Shown here piece by piece: positions 37,561-49,260 of a DNA stretch of 64,000 nt. The DNA is from Gemmatimonadaceae bacterium (lineage in GTDB: Bacteria; Gemmatimonadota; Gemmatimonadetes; Gemmatimonadales; Gemmatimonadaceae). The stretch covers positions 310,001-374,000 of the forward strand of contig DASQFN010000047.1 in assembly GCA_035633115.1 (NCBI GenBank). Direction: 5' to 3'. The notes under the pieces are model-generated. The model worked only from the letters and a program-made list of their open reading frames with translations, ran no database searches and was not told the DNA's origin. Position numbers and translations under genes: made by a program. Every line of letters begins with the position of its first letter. Positions within the stretch are counted from its first letter, which is position 1.

Positions 37561-38556
37561 CTGGCCGCAGGCCGCGGCGATGTCCACGCCACGGCTCTTC
37601 CTGATTGCGACCTCGACGCCTTTTGCGCGTACCGCGCGCGCAAAGACTGCGATCCCATGCGGAGTCGTCGGCGTGAAATTCCCCGCGCCGCCTGGATGGA
37701 GCGGGATGAGATTCACGAACGCCTTGCAGCGTCGTGCAAGCTCCGCCAGCTGCCGGGCCTGATCGAGGGAATCATTAACCCCGCCGAGCATCACGTACTC
37801 GAAGGTCACACGCCGGTCGAAGGCGCCGGCGGCATCGATTACATCGGCCAGCGGATACTTCACGTTGATCGGCATGAGCTTTCGCCGGAGCTCGTCCGTC
37901 GGCGCGTGAATGGAAAGAGCGAGACGGAACTGCTCGCGGCGCTGCGAGAGCGCGACGATTCCCGGCAGGACTCCCACGGTCGAGACGGTGATGTGACGCG
38001 CGCCGATGCCGATACCTGCTTCATCATTGATAATCGTCAGCGCGAGATCGACCGACTTCCAGTTCATCAGCGGCTCGCCCATTCCCATGAAAACGATGTT
38101 TGTCGGCTTTCGCTGCGTGAGCAGCATCACTTCGCGAATCTGGCTCGCGATCTCGAACGGCTTGAGGTTGCGCGAGAATCCCATCGCCCCCGTGGCACAG
38201 AAGGAGCATTGAAGTGCGCATCCTGCCTGTGACGAGATGCACAGCGTCAACCGTGCCCCTTCTGGAATTGCGACTGTCTCGATGTGTTCCCCGTCCTCGA
38301 GCCGAAAGAGAAACTTCTCCGTTCCGTCCGTGGACAGTTGGCGCGCAGCCAGCCCGAGGCGCGGAATGCTGAAGTTTTCGGCGAGCAGGGCACGAAAATT
38401 TGCAGGAAGCTCATGCATCTCAGCGAAGCCGGCGCGAGGCGCGCGCCACAAATGCTGCATTACCTGCGTGGCGCGAAACTCACGCTCCCCATGCTCGACT
38501 GCGAAATCCCGGATCAGACTCTGGGCATCGGGCGGGGTGAGATCGAGAAGGTTCAT
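37489..38556 (-). CDS. rlmN: Dual-specificity rRNA/tRNA methyltransferase RlmN
   Basis: Radical-SAM enzyme that methylates C2 of adenosine in 23S rRNA (A2503) and some tRNAs. The 4Fe-4S cysteines are CALQCSFC near residue 115. [24 protein letters not shown] and the C-terminal CGQLRV with the second methylating cysteine are all present. The frame is open to 38688, but ATG 38556 gives 355 residues with the usual N-terminus. The tail beyond CGQLRV overlaps the end of the LytR_C gene. Confidence 0.94.
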   Translation of the reverse strand: MNLLDLTPPDAQSLIRDFAVEHGEREFRATQVMQHLWRAPRAGFAEMHELPANFRALLAENFSIPRLGLAARQLSTDGTEKFLFRLEDGEHIETVAIPEGARLTLCISSQAGCALQCSFCATGAMGFSRNLKPFEIASQIREVMLLTQRKPTNIVFMGMGEPLMNWKSVDLALTIINDEAGIGIGARHITVSTVGVLPGIVALSQRREQFRLALSIHAPTDELRRKLMPINVKYPLADVIDAAGAFDRRVTFEYVMLGGVNDSLDQARQLAELARRCKAFVNLIPLHPGGAGNFTPTTPHGIAVFARAVRAKGVEVAIRKSRGVDIAAACGQLRVERLGRRVPARPDKHGGIHVA

Positions 38557-38640
38557 GGCAGCCGCACTCTGGTCTGCCGATGCCTCATGCGTCACCTCCA
38601 CTCCTTCCACCAACTGTATGTCATAACTAAGTTTAACGCG

Positions 38641-40430
38641 TTGCCACTCATACCTGAAACGGCGTTCAAGACTTCGCTCAGAACCCACCGGGGAGGCGCC
38701 TTACGCGCCTCCGATGACGGTCAGCCCGTGTCGCTCGCAGGGTGGGTGCACCGGTCCCGGAATCTGGGCGGAATCGTCTTCCTGGATCTCCGTGACCGCG
38801 CCGGCATCGTTCAAATCTCATGCGACCCGAAGTGGACTCCGCCCGCGGAAATCGAAAAGGCGGCTGCACTCGGTCAGGAGTCCGTGGTTACCGTTCGCGG
38901 CGCGGTCGCACTCAGGCCTGCCGAGATGCGGAACCCGGAGCTCGCTACGGGCGATATCGAGGTTCGCGCGCACGCCGTGGATCTCATCGGACCCGCGGAG
39001 ACTCCCGCGATTCCCGTGGCGAGGGGGAAGGGAGAGAAGCTGGCAGCCGAGGAGCTGCGACTGCGTCATCGCCATCTCGATCTGCGACGTCCGGAGCTCC
39101 AGGAGAATCTTATGCTGCGCCATCGCCTCATGCAGACGACGCGAAGGTATCTGGACGAGCGCGGCTATCTCGAGATCGAGACTCCAATCCTGACGAAGCC
39201 GACTCCCGAGGGAGCAAGAGACTATCTGGTGCCCAGCCGGGTACACGCCGGCGAGTTCTATGCACTGCCGCAATCGCCCCAGCTCTACAAGCAGCTGCTG
39301 ATGATCTCGGGATTCGATCGCTACTTCCAGATAGCGAGATGCTTTCGCGACGAAGACCTGAGGGCGGACCGCCAGCCGGAGTTCACGCAGATCGACATCG
39401 AGGCGTCGTTCATCGCGCCCGAGGACATCATCGCTCTCACGGAAGGTCTGCTCGCCGAACTTTTTCGCGATGCGGGCATCGAGATTCCAGCGCACTTCGA
39501 CCGTCTTTCGTACGCCGAAGCAATGGAGCGCTTTGGCACTGACCGTCCCGATATGCGCTACGAGCTGGAAGTGTTCGATGCCAGCGCGGCATTCCGCGGC
39601 AGCGACTTCGGCATCACGCGCTCGGCTCTCGAGGCCGGTGGCCGCGTGCGAGGGATCAGGATTCCCGGGGGCGCGGCGCTTTCTCGCAAGCAGGTTGACG
39701 AGCTCGAGGCGATCGCGAAGTCCGCTGGCGCATCCGGAGTGCTTCGCGTGCGCAACGCCAATGGCACGCTCGAGGGACCGGCCGCGAAATTCCTGACTGG
39801 CGCGAGCGCCGAAGTTCTCGCGTTGAGCGATGGCGAGCTCTGCCTCATGGTCGCGGCATCGGACGATGTCTCGTCGCCAGCGCTCGACCGCGTTCGCCAG
39901 GAAGCCGCACGCCGGCTGGACCTCATTCCCGATCGGTCGGCACGCATGCTCTGGGTGACCGATTTTCCGTTGTTCGGCCGCGACTCGAGCACCGGTGGAC
40001 TTACGTCGGTGCATCATCCATTCACGGCCCCCCATCCGGACGACCTCGACAAGCTGGAAACCGATCCACTATCCGTGAGAGCGCTGGCCTACGACGTCAT
40101 CATGAACGGCACAGAGCTCGGCGGTGGCAGCATCAGGATAAGTGACCCTGCGCTCCAGCGGCGGGTACTTGGCGTGCTTGGAGTCAGCGACGATGAAGCG
40201 ACCGCGCGCTTCGGATTCCTCCTCGAGGCTCTCAATGCAGGCGCGCCGCCGCATGGGGGAATCGCGTTTGGATTCGACCGGATCGTCATGCTTCTTGCCG
40301 GAGCACCATCACTGCGGGACGTCATAGCTTACCCGAAGACGACAGCAGCGCGCGCTTTGTTCGAGGGCGCGCCGACTCCGATTGATTCAGCTGACCTTGC
40401 CGACCTTCACCTGAGGACAGAATCAAGAGC

Positions 40431-40434
<4 letters not shown>
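38641..40434 (+). CDS. aspS: Aspartyl-tRNA synthetase
   Basis: Class II synthetase of 597 residues. The anticodon-binding OB fold has [22 protein letters not shown]. Motif 2 is [22 protein letters not shown] and motif 3 is [15 protein letters not shown]. The bacterial GAD insert lies near residues 280 to 420. The frame is open far upstream, but TTG 38641 fits the family N-terminus and clears the rlmN region. It diverges from rlmN and its stop overlaps phoH (TTGA). Whether it is discriminating for Asp or Asp/Asn cannot be told here. Confidence 0.95.
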
Positions 40435-41384
<950 letters not shown>

Positions 41385-41397
41385 GCGGCGTCGGGGC

Positions 41398-41416
41398 GGC
41401 GCGAAGCGATCGCGCC
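41398..41416 (+). other. GC-rich hairpin between phoH and ybeY
   Basis: GGCGCGA and TCGCGCC pair around a five-base loop, and the stem can extend with GGG/CCC past a bulge. No T-run follows, so it is probably not a terminator. It lies about 18 bp upstream of the ybeY GTG. Confidence 0.45.
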
Positions 41417-41433
41417 CCCGGCGTCAGGCAGGT

Positions 41434-41859
41434 GTGAATGTCGATGTCGCGTCGACTGTCAGGCGCCAGCCGATGTCCAATGCCAAAGTTCGAGAGATCG
41501 TTAAGGCGACACTCGAAGCCGAGCGCGTTCGCGATGCGCTTGTCTCCGTCGCCTTCGTTGGTACGGGCACGATCTCGCGACTCAACAGGAACTACCTGTC
41601 ACGGAGCGGTCCCACGGATGTGATCGCATTCGGGCTCGAGCGCGGCGGCTCGACTCCGGTCATAGGCGATATCTACATTTGCCCGCCAGTTGCGGAGCGA
41701 AACGCACGCCGACTCCGGATGCCCGTTAAGCGGGAGCTGGCGCGGCTCGTAGTCCACGGTACGCTTCACGTTCTGGGGCTCGATCACCCCGAAGACGAGA
41801 CTCGCGTCTCGTCCGCCATGTGGAGAAAACAGGAAAAGATTCTTGACTCCATCGACTGA
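41434..41859 (+). CDS. ybeY: Endoribonuclease YbeY
   Basis: Metal-dependent single-strand endoribonuclease needed for 16S rRNA maturation. The zinc motif is HGTLHVLGLDH near residue 115, and DVIAFGL and VIGDIYIC precede it. 141 residues, GTG start. It follows the PhoH gene as is usual and overlaps meaB by 17 bases. Confidence 0.93.
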   Translation: MNVDVASTVRRQPMSNAKVREIVKATLEAERVRDALVSVAFVGTGTISRLNRNYLSRSGPTDVIAFGLERGGSTPVIGDIYICPPVAERNARRLRMPVKRELARLVVHGTLHVLGLDHPEDETRVSSAMWRKQEKILDSID

Positions 41860-42913
41860 AAGGCTTCTCACGGATTTCGCCGCAGGTCGCACGGCTGCGC
41901 TCGCGCGCGTAGTCAGCATCGTCGAGAACCGTCGGCCGGACGCGGATGACGTTCTTGCGTCACTCCATCCGAAATTAGGTCGGGGGAGGCGCATCGGGAT
42001 CACCGGGCCGCCGGGGGCGGGGAAGAGCACGATCACGACGCTCGTCGCACGCGATTACAGGCAGGCGGGTCAGAAGGTCGGCATCGTGTGCGTTGATCCG
42101 ACCTCTCCTTTCACCGGCGGCGCACTGCTCGGGGATCGCGTGCGCATGGAGCAGGTTGCACTCGACAAGGATGTGTTCATCCGGTCGATGGCGACGCGCG
42201 GCTCACTTGGGGGACTCGCTGCAACAACGCGCGAGATCGCCGATGTCTTCGACGCATTCGGCTTCGACCGGATAATCATCGAAACGGTGGGAGTCGGGCA
42301 ATCCGAGCTCGATGTAGCGCGTACTGCCGACTCGACCGTTGTCGTGCTCGTTCCGGAATCCGGGGACTCCATTCAGACGCTCAAGGCCGGCGTGATGGAG
42401 ATCGCGGACATCTTTGTCGTCAACAAATCCGACAGGCCGGGCGCCGACCGTCTCCGGAACGACGTCGAGCTGATGCTCGGACTTCGCCGCGGCGTCAGTT
42501 ATGGAAATCTTCCGGCGCATCACGGCGTTGATGTCAGGCGACTCACGAATCCGGCGCGCGTGGCACGGGAAGCTGCGGCCGATGCGAGCGCCGTGGAATG
42601 GACCCTGCCGGTGCTTCGCGCGGTAGCAGCAAAGGACGAAGGGATAACCGAGCTCGTCACCGCTCTCGACAGGCATTTCGAGTATCTTCAGAAAAGCGGC
42701 GCCCTGGTGGAGCGACGGCGCCGGCGGTTGATGGAGCGCGTCGTGGACGCGGTGGAGCGACGGATGCACCAGCGGCTATGGCGCGACGGCGAGGCGAACG
42801 AATGGATCGGCGCCCGGATCCCGCAGCTCGAGTCAGGCGCGACGACGCCGTACTCCGTCGCTGATGAGCTCCTCGCAGAGCATGGACACCTCGTAACGCG
42901 GACGGACGATTGA
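41843..42913 (+). CDS. meaB: Methylmalonyl-CoA mutase chaperone GTPase MeaB
   Basis: G3E GTPase that loads and protects the B12 cofactor of methylmalonyl-CoA mutase. Walker [10 protein letters not shown] is near residue 56, [17 protein letters not shown] near 88, VGVGQSELD near 150 and NKSDRPGAD near 194. 356 residues, TTG start. It overlaps the mutase large-subunit gene by four bases. Confidence 0.95.
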   Translation: MTPSTERLLTDFAAGRTAALARVVSIVENRRPDADDVLASLHPKLGRGRRIGITGPPGAGKSTITTLVARDYRQAGQKVGIVCVDPTSPFTGGALLGDRVRMEQVALDKDVFIRSMATRGSLGGLAATTREIADVFDAFGFDRIIIETVGVGQSELDVARTADSTVVVLVPESGDSIQTLKAGVMEIADIFVVNKSDRPGADRLRNDVELMLGLRRGVSYGNLPAHHGVDVRRLTNPARVAREAAADASAVEWTLPVLRAVAAKDEGITELVTALDRHFEYLQKSGALVERRRRRLMERVVDAVERRMHQRLWRDGEANEWIGARIPQLESGATTPYSVADELLAEHGHLVTRTDD

Positions 42914-44613
42914 CTTCAATAGATAGCCGGCGGAGCACGGAGTTCACGGAGCTCGAAAGCGCGAAGAAGGAAGTCGAGCGCCTGCGCGCTGAGATCGCCG
43001 AATGGAAGCGGAAGTACGACGCCGCGCCGAAGCGCGATATTGCCTTCACCAATTCGGCTCATGAAGTAGCGCCGGTGTACACGGCTCTCGACGTCTCGCA
43101 TGAAGATTCCGTAAACCTCGGCGCGCCCGGCGTCTATCCGTACACGCGCGGCATTCATCCCACAGGCTACCGCGGAAAGCTGTGGACCATGCGGCAGTTC
43201 GCCGGCTTTGGCAGTGCACGCGACACGAACGAGCGCTACAAGTTTCTTCTCGCTCACGGGCAGACGGGGTTGTCCGTCGCGTTCGATTTCCCGACGCTCA
43301 TGGGTTACGACTCGGATCACCCGCGCTCCGAGGGCGAAGTCGGAAAGTGTGGCGTAGCGATCTCGAGCCTCGCCGACATGGAGGTTCTGTTCGACGGCAT
43401 TCCGCTCGACAAGGTGTCGACGTCGATGACGATCAACGGACCGGCCGTGATTCTCTACTGCTTCTACATTGCCGCGGCCGAGAAGCAGGGCGTGAATCCG
43501 GCTGCGCTCCGGGGGACGATTCAGAACGACATCCTCAAGGAGTACATGGCGCAGCACGCCTGGTGCTTCCCGATCGAGCCGGCGCTGAGGCTGATCGTCG
43601 ATTGCTTCGCGTGGTCTGCCGAGCATGTCCCGCAATGGAATACCATCTCCATCTCCGGTTACCATATCCGTGAGGCAGGCGCTACCGCCGCTCAGGAGCT
43701 CGCGTTCACTCTGGCGGACGGATTCACGTACGTCGAGCGGGGAATAGCGCGAGGCCTCGACGTCGATACATTCGCGCCGCGCCTCTCGTTCTTCTGGGAC
43801 ATCCACAATGATTTCTTCGAGGAGATCGCGAAGCTGCGCGCGGCCCGGCGCATCTGGGCGCGGCACATGCGCGAGCGCTACGGCGCAAAGGATCCTCGCT
43901 CGCTCGTCATGCGATTTCATTCGCAGACCGCCGGAGTCACACTGACGGCCCAGCAGCCAATGAACAACATCGTGCGCGTCGCGTACCAGGCGATGGCCGC
44001 AGTGCTCGGCGGAACTCAGTCGCTGCACACGAACTCGATGGATGAGACGCTCGCGCTCCCGACAGAGGAGTCAGTCCAGGTCGCGCTCAGAACCCAGCAG
44101 CTCCTCGCTTACGAGAGCGGAGTTCCGAACGTCATCGATCCACTCGGCGGCTCGTACTATGTCGAGGCGCTTACGTCGGAGCTCGAGGATGAAGCGGAGT
44201 CACTCTTCGCTCAGATCGAAGAGATCGGCGGCGTGGTGCGTGGACTAGAGACGGGCTGGCTGCAACGTCGGATTGCCGAGTCCGCAGCGCGCCAGCAGTG
44301 GGAGATCGAGCAGCACCGTCGCGTAATTGTCGGCGTCAACGACTTCGTCACCGACGAGCCCGAGCTCACGATCCCGCTGCTGAAGATTGGCGACACCGAA
44401 GCAGAGCAACGAGAGCGGTTGAGCAGCCTGCGCTCGACGAGGGACAACGAAAGGGTCGCCAGAGCGCTCGCAGCGCTGCGCAGTGCTGCGGCATCGGATG
44501 AGAACATGATGCCGCACATTCTCGAGGCTGCACGCGCGTACTGTACCCTGTACGAGATTCGCGCGGCGATGGAGGATGTGTTCGGAGCTTACCGGGAGCC
44601 GGTGTTCTTCTGA
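42910..44613 (+). CDS. Methylmalonyl-CoA mutase large (substrate-binding) subunit
   Basis: Barrel subunit of adenosylcobalamin-dependent mutase, converting methylmalonyl-CoA to succinyl-CoA. The 567 residues include [21 protein letters not shown] and [22 protein letters not shown]. It ends where fused mutases begin the B12 domain, so the cofactor domain is the separate gene at 45410. Start TTG 42910 overlaps meaB. Its stop overlaps the putative CTG start of the methyltransferase. Confidence 0.95.
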   Translation: MTSIDSRRSTEFTELESAKKEVERLRAEIAEWKRKYDAAPKRDIAFTNSAHEVAPVYTALDVSHEDSVNLGAPGVYPYTRGIHPTGYRGKLWTMRQFAGFGSARDTNERYKFLLAHGQTGLSVAFDFPTLMGYDSDHPRSEGEVGKCGVAISSLADMEVLFDGIPLDKVSTSMTINGPAVILYCFYIAAAEKQGVNPAALRGTIQNDILKEYMAQHAWCFPIEPALRLIVDCFAWSAEHVPQWNTISISGYHIREAGATAAQELAFTLADGFTYVERGIARGLDVDTFAPRLSFFWDIHNDFFEEIAKLRAARRIWARHMRERYGAKDPRSLVMRFHSQTAGVTLTAQQPMNNIVRVAYQAMAAVLGGTQSLHTNSMDETLALPTEESVQVALRTQQLLAYESGVPNVIDPLGGSYYVEALTSELEDEAESLFAQIEEIGGVVRGLETGWLQRRIAESAARQQWEIEQHRRVIVGVNDFVTDEPELTIPLLKIGDTEAEQRERLSSLRSTRDNERVARALAALRSAAASDENMMPHILEAARAYCTLYEIRAAMEDVFGAYREPVFF

Positions 44614-45365
44614 GGCGCCGCGCCGAGTGGTGGGAAAGCTATTTCGATTCGCAGTATCTCAAGGAATACGAGCCGGTATTTGATCCGGTCCGCGATCGCA
44701 CAGAAGCACGCCGGCTCATCGAGGTTCTCGGACTCCCTGTCGATTCACGCGTGCTCGATGCACCGTGCGGGCAAGGGCGGCACGCGCACCTCCTCGCCGA
44801 AGCCGGTTTCCGGGTGGACGGCATCGACTTCTCGCGCGAGCTCCTTGCCATCGCGGCGAAACGCGGAATGAGCGAATCGCTGCGCTATCGCCGCGCGGAT
44901 ATGCGCAAGCTTCCCGCGAGCTGGAGCGGCCGTTACGACGCGGTCGTCAATCTTTACACTTCGTTTGGCTTCTTCGACAACCCAGCGGACGACGCGCGCG
45001 TGATCGCTGAATTCTCACGCGTCTTGAAGCCCGAAGGCACTCTTGTGTGGCAGGGCGCGAGCAGAGACGGTGTGATGTCGCGATTCCTGTCTCGCGACTG
45101 GTGGGAGACCCGCGACGGCTCGATGGTCGGCCAGGAGCGGTCGTTCGATCCGCTGTCAGGAGTCTTGCGAATAGAATCCACGCTGCGGCGAAAGAACGGC
45201 AGAACTTCGCGCCGCGAGCACCGCATCAGGCTCTACACCGCGACACGACTGGCCGAGCTCTGCGCGCGTGAAGGGTTGATCGTCGAAGAGGCATTCGACG
45301 GGTTCAGCGAGCGGCCGTTGACGCGACGATCGGGTGAAATGCTGCTCATTGCGCGCAAGCGCTGA
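44610..45365 (+). CDS. SAM-dependent methyltransferase, likely CTG start
   Basis: Class I methyltransferase of about 251 residues. The SAM loop is [33 protein letters not shown] and the C-terminal half follow. The first ATG/GTG in frame (44751) begins inside the SAM loop. Conserved-looking coding continues upstream as [18 protein letters not shown], reaching back to CTG 44610, which overlaps the mutase stop as CTGA. No other start exists in frame. The gene sits between the two mutase subunits, with 44 bases to the next. The substrate is unknown. Confidence 0.75.
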   Translation: MRRRAEWWESYFDSQYLKEYEPVFDPVRDRTEARRLIEVLGLPVDSRVLDAPCGQGRHAHLLAEAGFRVDGIDFSRELLAIAAKRGMSESLRYRRADMRKLPASWSGRYDAVVNLYTSFGFFDNPADDARVIAEFSRVLKPEGTLVWQGASRDGVMSRFLSRDWWETRDGSMVGQERSFDPLSGVLRIESTLRRKNGRTSRREHRIRLYTATRLAELCAREGLIVEEAFDGFSERPLTRRSGEMLLIARKR

Positions 45366-45409
45366 GCAAGCTGACGGCTGCCAGTCATTCCTGCTAATTT
45401 CCACGCCGT

Positions 45410-45835
45410 ATGAGACCCATTCGAGTGCTTGTTGCAAAGCCCGGCCTCGACGGCCATGACCGCGGCGCAAAAGTAGTCGCGGCGGCGCTGCGCGATGCAG
45501 GCATGGAGGTCATCTACACCGGCCTGCATCAGACGCCGGAGATGATTGCGTCCGCCGCCGTGCAGGAAGACGTGGACGTTATCGGTCTGTCCATCCTGAG
45601 CGGTGCGCACATGACGCTCATTCCGCGCGTCAGGGAGCTCGTGACCGCGGAGGGGCGCGACGACATCCTGATCACCGGTGGAGGGATCATTCCGCGCGAG
45701 GACATGGACGCTCTTCAGGCGCAGGGAATCGGCCGCCTTTTCGGTCCGGGGACTCCGACCTCGGAGCTGATCGACTACATAAAGGAGTGGTTCGCCTCGC
45801 GCGAAGGCGCCGCCGCGTCGCAATCATCGGGCTGA
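45410..45835 (+). CDS. Methylmalonyl-CoA mutase B12-binding subunit
   Basis: Small cobalamin-binding subunit of 141 residues. [13 protein letters not shown] gives the histidine that replaces dimethylbenzimidazole, with SILSGAHM and ITGGGIIP as the other cobalamin-binding loops. It completes the split mutase encoded at 42910. It lies one base before the carboxylase gene. Confidence 0.94.
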   Translation: MRPIRVLVAKPGLDGHDRGAKVVAAALRDAGMEVIYTGLHQTPEMIASAAVQEDVDVIGLSILSGAHMTLIPRVRELVTAEGRDDILITGGGIIPREDMDALQAQGIGRLFGPGTPTSELIDYIKEWFASREGAAASQSSG

Positions 45836-45836
45836 A

Positions 45837-47522
45837 ATGACGCCCCGTCTGCGCGCCCTCAGCGCGGAGGTGCGCGCATTGGAGGCTCGTCTCCGGAAAG
45901 GCGGCGGCGACGAGCGGATCGACAAGCTGCACCGGCAGGGAAAGCTCACCGCTCGCGAGCGCGTGAGTCTGCTCTGCGACGACAACGCGCGATTCCTCGA
46001 GATCGGCCTGCTCGTCGCACACGATCGATACGATGGCCAGGCGCCCGCGGCTGGGGTCGTCACCGGTATCGGAATCGTCGAGGGACGTGAGGTCGTAATC
46101 GTCGCGAACGACCCGACCGTAAAGGCCGGCTCATGGTGGCCCGAAACCATAAAAAAGATTCTTCGCGCTCAGGAGATCGCCATGCGATGCCGCGTGCCGA
46201 TCATCTATCTCGTCGATTCCGCGGGCGTGAATCTGCCGTTCCAGGAAGGAGTGTTCCCCGGCCAGTACGGCGCTGCCCGCATTTTTTACTACAACTCCCT
46301 GATGCGGCGCTACCTCCGCATCCCACAGCTCGCTGCCGTCATGGGCCAGTGCGTCGCCGGCGGCGCGTATCTTCCGGCGCTGTCGGATGTGATTCTGATG
46401 GTCAAAGGAACCTCTTTCATGGGGCTCGGCGGGCCTAACCTCGTTAAGGGCGCGACAGGCGAGACGATCGATTCGGAAACTCTCGGCGGAGCAATCACGC
46501 ACACGGAAATCAGTGGTGTCGCTCATTACGCGCTGGACAATGACGAGGAGTGCCTCGCGAAGCTGCGTGATCTCGTCGCCCGGCTCCCCGGAAAAGGCGC
46601 CTCAGCTGCCGAAGGGGATCCATATGCGGTGCGATTCACTCCCAGTGGTGCGGCCGGCAAACGCTCCGGCCGCAAATCGGCGAAGACGCCGGCCAAGCCC
46701 TCGGCTGCGGTCGACGCACTGTACGACCTGCTTCCATCCGATCATCGCATGTCGTACGACATGCGCGCCGTTCTCGCCTCGATCCTCGACGATGGGGCGC
46801 TCGACGAATTTCAGGCGGGACTCGCCCGCGAGATGATCTGCGGCGACGGGAGTATCGATGGAATACCGATCGGCGTGATCGCCAACGAGCGGGGGCTGGT
46901 CAAGGGAAGGGAGGGTGAAAAACCCCGCTTCGGCGGGATCGTCTACGCCGAGAGCGCGGAGAAGGTCGCGTACTTCATCGATCGATGCGACCGCCAGAAG
47001 ATTCCACTCCTGTTCGTGCAGGATGTATCAGGATTCATGGTAGGCCCCGAAGCGGAGCAGCAGGGAATCATTCGCGCCGGTGCGCGCTTCGTGGAAGCGA
47101 TGGCAACCGCGCGGGTACCGAAGCTCGTGCTTACGGTGAATCACGCCTCAGGCGCCGGCTACTATGCAATGGCGGGGCAGGGATTCGATCCGGACTTCAT
47201 CTTCACCTGGCCTACCGGGCGCATGGCGGTCATGGAAGGTGAATCCGCCGTACAGGCCGTGCACGGACCCGCGCTCGAGAAGGCAAAGAAGAGTGGCGCC
47301 GACCCCGCGCCGGAAGTCGTCGCTGCAGTCGAGGCAATGCGCGACGACTACGAGCATCAGCTAGACGCACGGTATGCCGCCGCGCGCGGATTCGTGGACG
47401 CCATCCTCTATCCGGAGGACACACGCGAAACGCTCGCGATGGCGCTCAGGACGTCGCTGCACAATCCGGGGCCGCATCTCGGACCTTTCGTGCTGCCGCC
47501 TCACCTCGGCGAAGACCAATGA
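45837..47522 (+). CDS. Acyl-CoA carboxylase beta (carboxyltransferase) subunit
   Basis: Biotin-dependent carboxyltransferase of 561 residues, closest by motif to methylcrotonyl-/geranyl-CoA carboxylase beta chains and similar propionyl-CoA enzymes. The N half has YLVDSAGVNLPFQ and FPGQYGAARIFYYN, and the C half GIVYAESAEKVAYFID, LFVQDVSGFMVG and NHASGAGYYAMAG. An Ala/Lys-rich linker lies near residue 275. The biotin carboxylase and carrier subunits are not nearby. Adjacent AtuA-like genes suggest a branched or terpenoid acyl-CoA, while the mutase genes suggest propionyl-CoA; I cannot decide. Confidence 0.88.
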   Translation: MTPRLRALSAEVRALEARLRKGGGDERIDKLHRQGKLTARERVSLLCDDNARFLEIGLLVAHDRYDGQAPAAGVVTGIGIVEGREVVIVANDPTVKAGSWWPETIKKILRAQEIAMRCRVPIIYLVDSAGVNLPFQEGVFPGQYGAARIFYYNSLMRRYLRIPQLAAVMGQCVAGGAYLPALSDVILMVKGTSFMGLGGPNLVKGATGETIDSETLGGAITHTEISGVAHYALDNDEECLAKLRDLVARLPGKGASAAEGDPYAVRFTPSGAAGKRSGRKSAKTPAKPSAAVDALYDLLPSDHRMSYDMRAVLASILDDGALDEFQAGLAREMICGDGSIDGIPIGVIANERGLVKGREGEKPRFGGIVYAESAEKVAYFIDRCDRQKIPLLFVQDVSGFMVGPEAEQQGIIRAGARFVEAMATARVPKLVLTVNHASGAGYYAMAGQGFDPDFIFTWPTGRMAVMEGESAVQAVHGPALEKAKKSGADPAPEVVAAVEAMRDDYEHQLDARYAAARGFVDAILYPEDTRETLAMALRTSLHNPGPHLGPFVLPPHLGEDQ

Positions 47523-48904
47523 AGGAGATCGTACGCGTCGCCAGTGGCCAGGGCTTCTGGGGAGATTCGCTCGAGGCGCCGCGACAGCAGGTCGAGGGCG
47601 GCGAGGTGGACTATCTGATGCTCGACTATCTGGCGGAAGTGACGATGTCCATCCTTCAGAAGCAGAAGGAGCGCGATCCGTCACTGGGCTATGCGAGAGA
47701 TTTCGTCGGCGCAATCGAGAGTGTGCTGCCTGCCGTCACCGAGCGTGGCGTGAAAGTCGTGGCAAACGCCGGCGGAGTGAATCCCCCGGCGTGTGCTGCT
47801 GCGATACGTCAGCTCGCCGACGGCCGAGCTCTCTCGGAGAAGATAAAAATCGCTGTCGTCACCGGCGACGATTTGCTCGGACGTCTCGACGAGCTGATCG
47901 AAGCAGGCCACAGCCTCTCGAATATGGAAACTAGCGAGCCGCTCGCGACAATTCGGGACAGGGTGCTGTCAGCGAATGCCTACATCGGCTCGACGCCAAT
48001 AGTCGAAGGACTCGCCAAGGGCGCCAGCATTGTCATCACGGGCCGCTCCACGGACACAGCGCTCACCATGGCGCCCCTCCGCCACGAGTTTGAATGGCGC
48101 GGCGACGACTGGGATCTTCTAGCCGCCGGAATCGTCGCCGGGCACATCATCGAGTGCGGGGCGCAGTGCTCCGGGGGAAACTGCCTCTACGACTGGCGCT
48201 CCATTCCCGACCTTGCCAACGTCGGGTATCCCATCGCGGAGGCAAAGCCGGATGGAACGTTCATCATCACGAAGCACGCCGGCACCGGCGGCCGCATATC
48301 GGTGCCGTCGGTGACGGAGCAGCTCGTCTACGAGATGGGCGACCCGCGTGAGTACATCACGCCAGATGTCGTCGCTGATTTCACATCCATTCGCCTCCGC
48401 GATTGCGGTGAAGATCGCGTCGAGGTATCAGGCATCACTGGGCAACCTCCGACAGACAAGCTGAAGGTCTCGATCGCCTACCGCGCGGGTTTCAAGGCGG
48501 TCGGAAGTCTGGTTTATTCGTGGCCGGATGCGCTCGACAAGGCACAGCTCGCGGACCGCGTGCTGAGAGAGCGGCTCGACGGACTTGGCCTGCGCTTCGA
48601 TCAGATTCTGACCGAGTTCGTTGGATACTCGTCCACGCACGGTGCGCTCGTTGAGCGTGAGCTTACTGCAAGCGCGTCAAGCCTGGCGAGTGAGCTCCCC
48701 GAAGTTCAGCTCCGCTTCGGCGTGCGTGGGGACGACAAGGCGGCCGTTGACCGCTTCACTCGTGAAATTGCGCCTCTGGTCCTGAACGGACCGCCGAGCG
48801 TCACAGGATTTGCCGGCGGCCGGCCAAAGGTGGAGGAGATTGTCGCGTATTGGCCGGCGCTGATCGACAAGACGACCGTGACTACCAAGGTCGAGATCGT
48901 CTGA
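47519..48904 (+). CDS. AtuA-family protein, main domain (DUF1446)
   Basis: The 461 residues match the N-terminal DUF1446 domain of AtuA, a protein of the acyclic terpene utilisation cluster whose reaction is unknown. KVVANAGGVNPPACA near residue 80, VVTGDDLLGRLDELIEAG and IVITGRSTDTALTMAPL are typical. Full-length AtuA has a C-terminal domain that is encoded here by the next gene. It overlaps the carboxylase gene by four bases. Confidence 0.88.
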   Translation: MKEIVRVASGQGFWGDSLEAPRQQVEGGEVDYLMLDYLAEVTMSILQKQKERDPSLGYARDFVGAIESVLPAVTERGVKVVANAGGVNPPACAAAIRQLADGRALSEKIKIAVVTGDDLLGRLDELIEAGHSLSNMETSEPLATIRDRVLSANAYIGSTPIVEGLAKGASIVITGRSTDTALTMAPLRHEFEWRGDDWDLLAAGIVAGHIIECGAQCSGGNCLYDWRSIPDLANVGYPIAEAKPDGTFIITKHAGTGGRISVPSVTEQLVYEMGDPREYITPDVVADFTSIRLRDCGEDRVEVSGITGQPPTDKLKVSIAYRAGFKAVGSLVYSWPDALDKAQLADRVLRERLDGLGLRFDQILTEFVGYSSTHGALVERELTASASSLASELPEVQLRFGVRGDDKAAVDRFTREIAPLVLNGPPSVTGFAGGRPKVEEIVAYWPALIDKTTVTTKVEIV

Positions 48905-49260
48905 TGCAGATTCGCCTGCTCGACATCGCACACGCTCGCTCAGGTGACAAGGGTGATACGGCAAATGTCGGCGTGATCGCGTTGAAGCCGGAGTGGTTTC
49001 CGGTGCTGCAGCGCGAGCTTACAGTCCAGCGTGTCGCCGATCATTTCGCTGGTGTAATCGAGGGAGATGTCGAGCGCTTCGATCTGCCGAATCTGAACGC
49101 ACTCAATTTTCTCCTTCACGGCGCGCTCGACGGCGGAGGCACGCTTTCGCTCAAGACCGACGCTCAGGGCAAGGTGTTTTCGACGGCTCTGCTGCGGATG
49201 AAGCTCGAGTTGGCTGACGGCGAGGCACGCGCGCTGGGAATTCAACCGGGAATGAAATAA
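48904..49260 (+). CDS. AtuA C-terminal-domain protein
   Basis: 118 residues equivalent to the end of AtuA: LLDIAHARSGDKGDTANVG, then LDLPNLNALNFLLHGALDGGG-type sequence (here FDLPNLNALNF). ATG 48904 overlaps the stop of the main domain (TGATG), so translation is coupled and the two products probably form one protein complex. A fusion-to-split event rather than a frameshift is likely, because the second part has its own start. Confidence 0.85.
   Translation: MQIRLLDIAHARSGDKGDTANVGVIALKPEWFPVLQRELTVQRVADHFAGVIEGDVERFDLPNLNALNFLLHGALDGGGTLSLKTDAQGKVFSTALLRMKLELADGEARALGIQPGMK

Noticed and set aside
41398-41416. Hairpin after phoH as a terminator
   Set aside because: No T-run follows and ybeY is only 18 bp downstream, so termination is unlikely.
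42916-44028. Minus-strand ORF (370 codons) opposite the mutase large subunit
   Set aside because: The mutase frame is conserved throughout; the antisense product is not protein-like.
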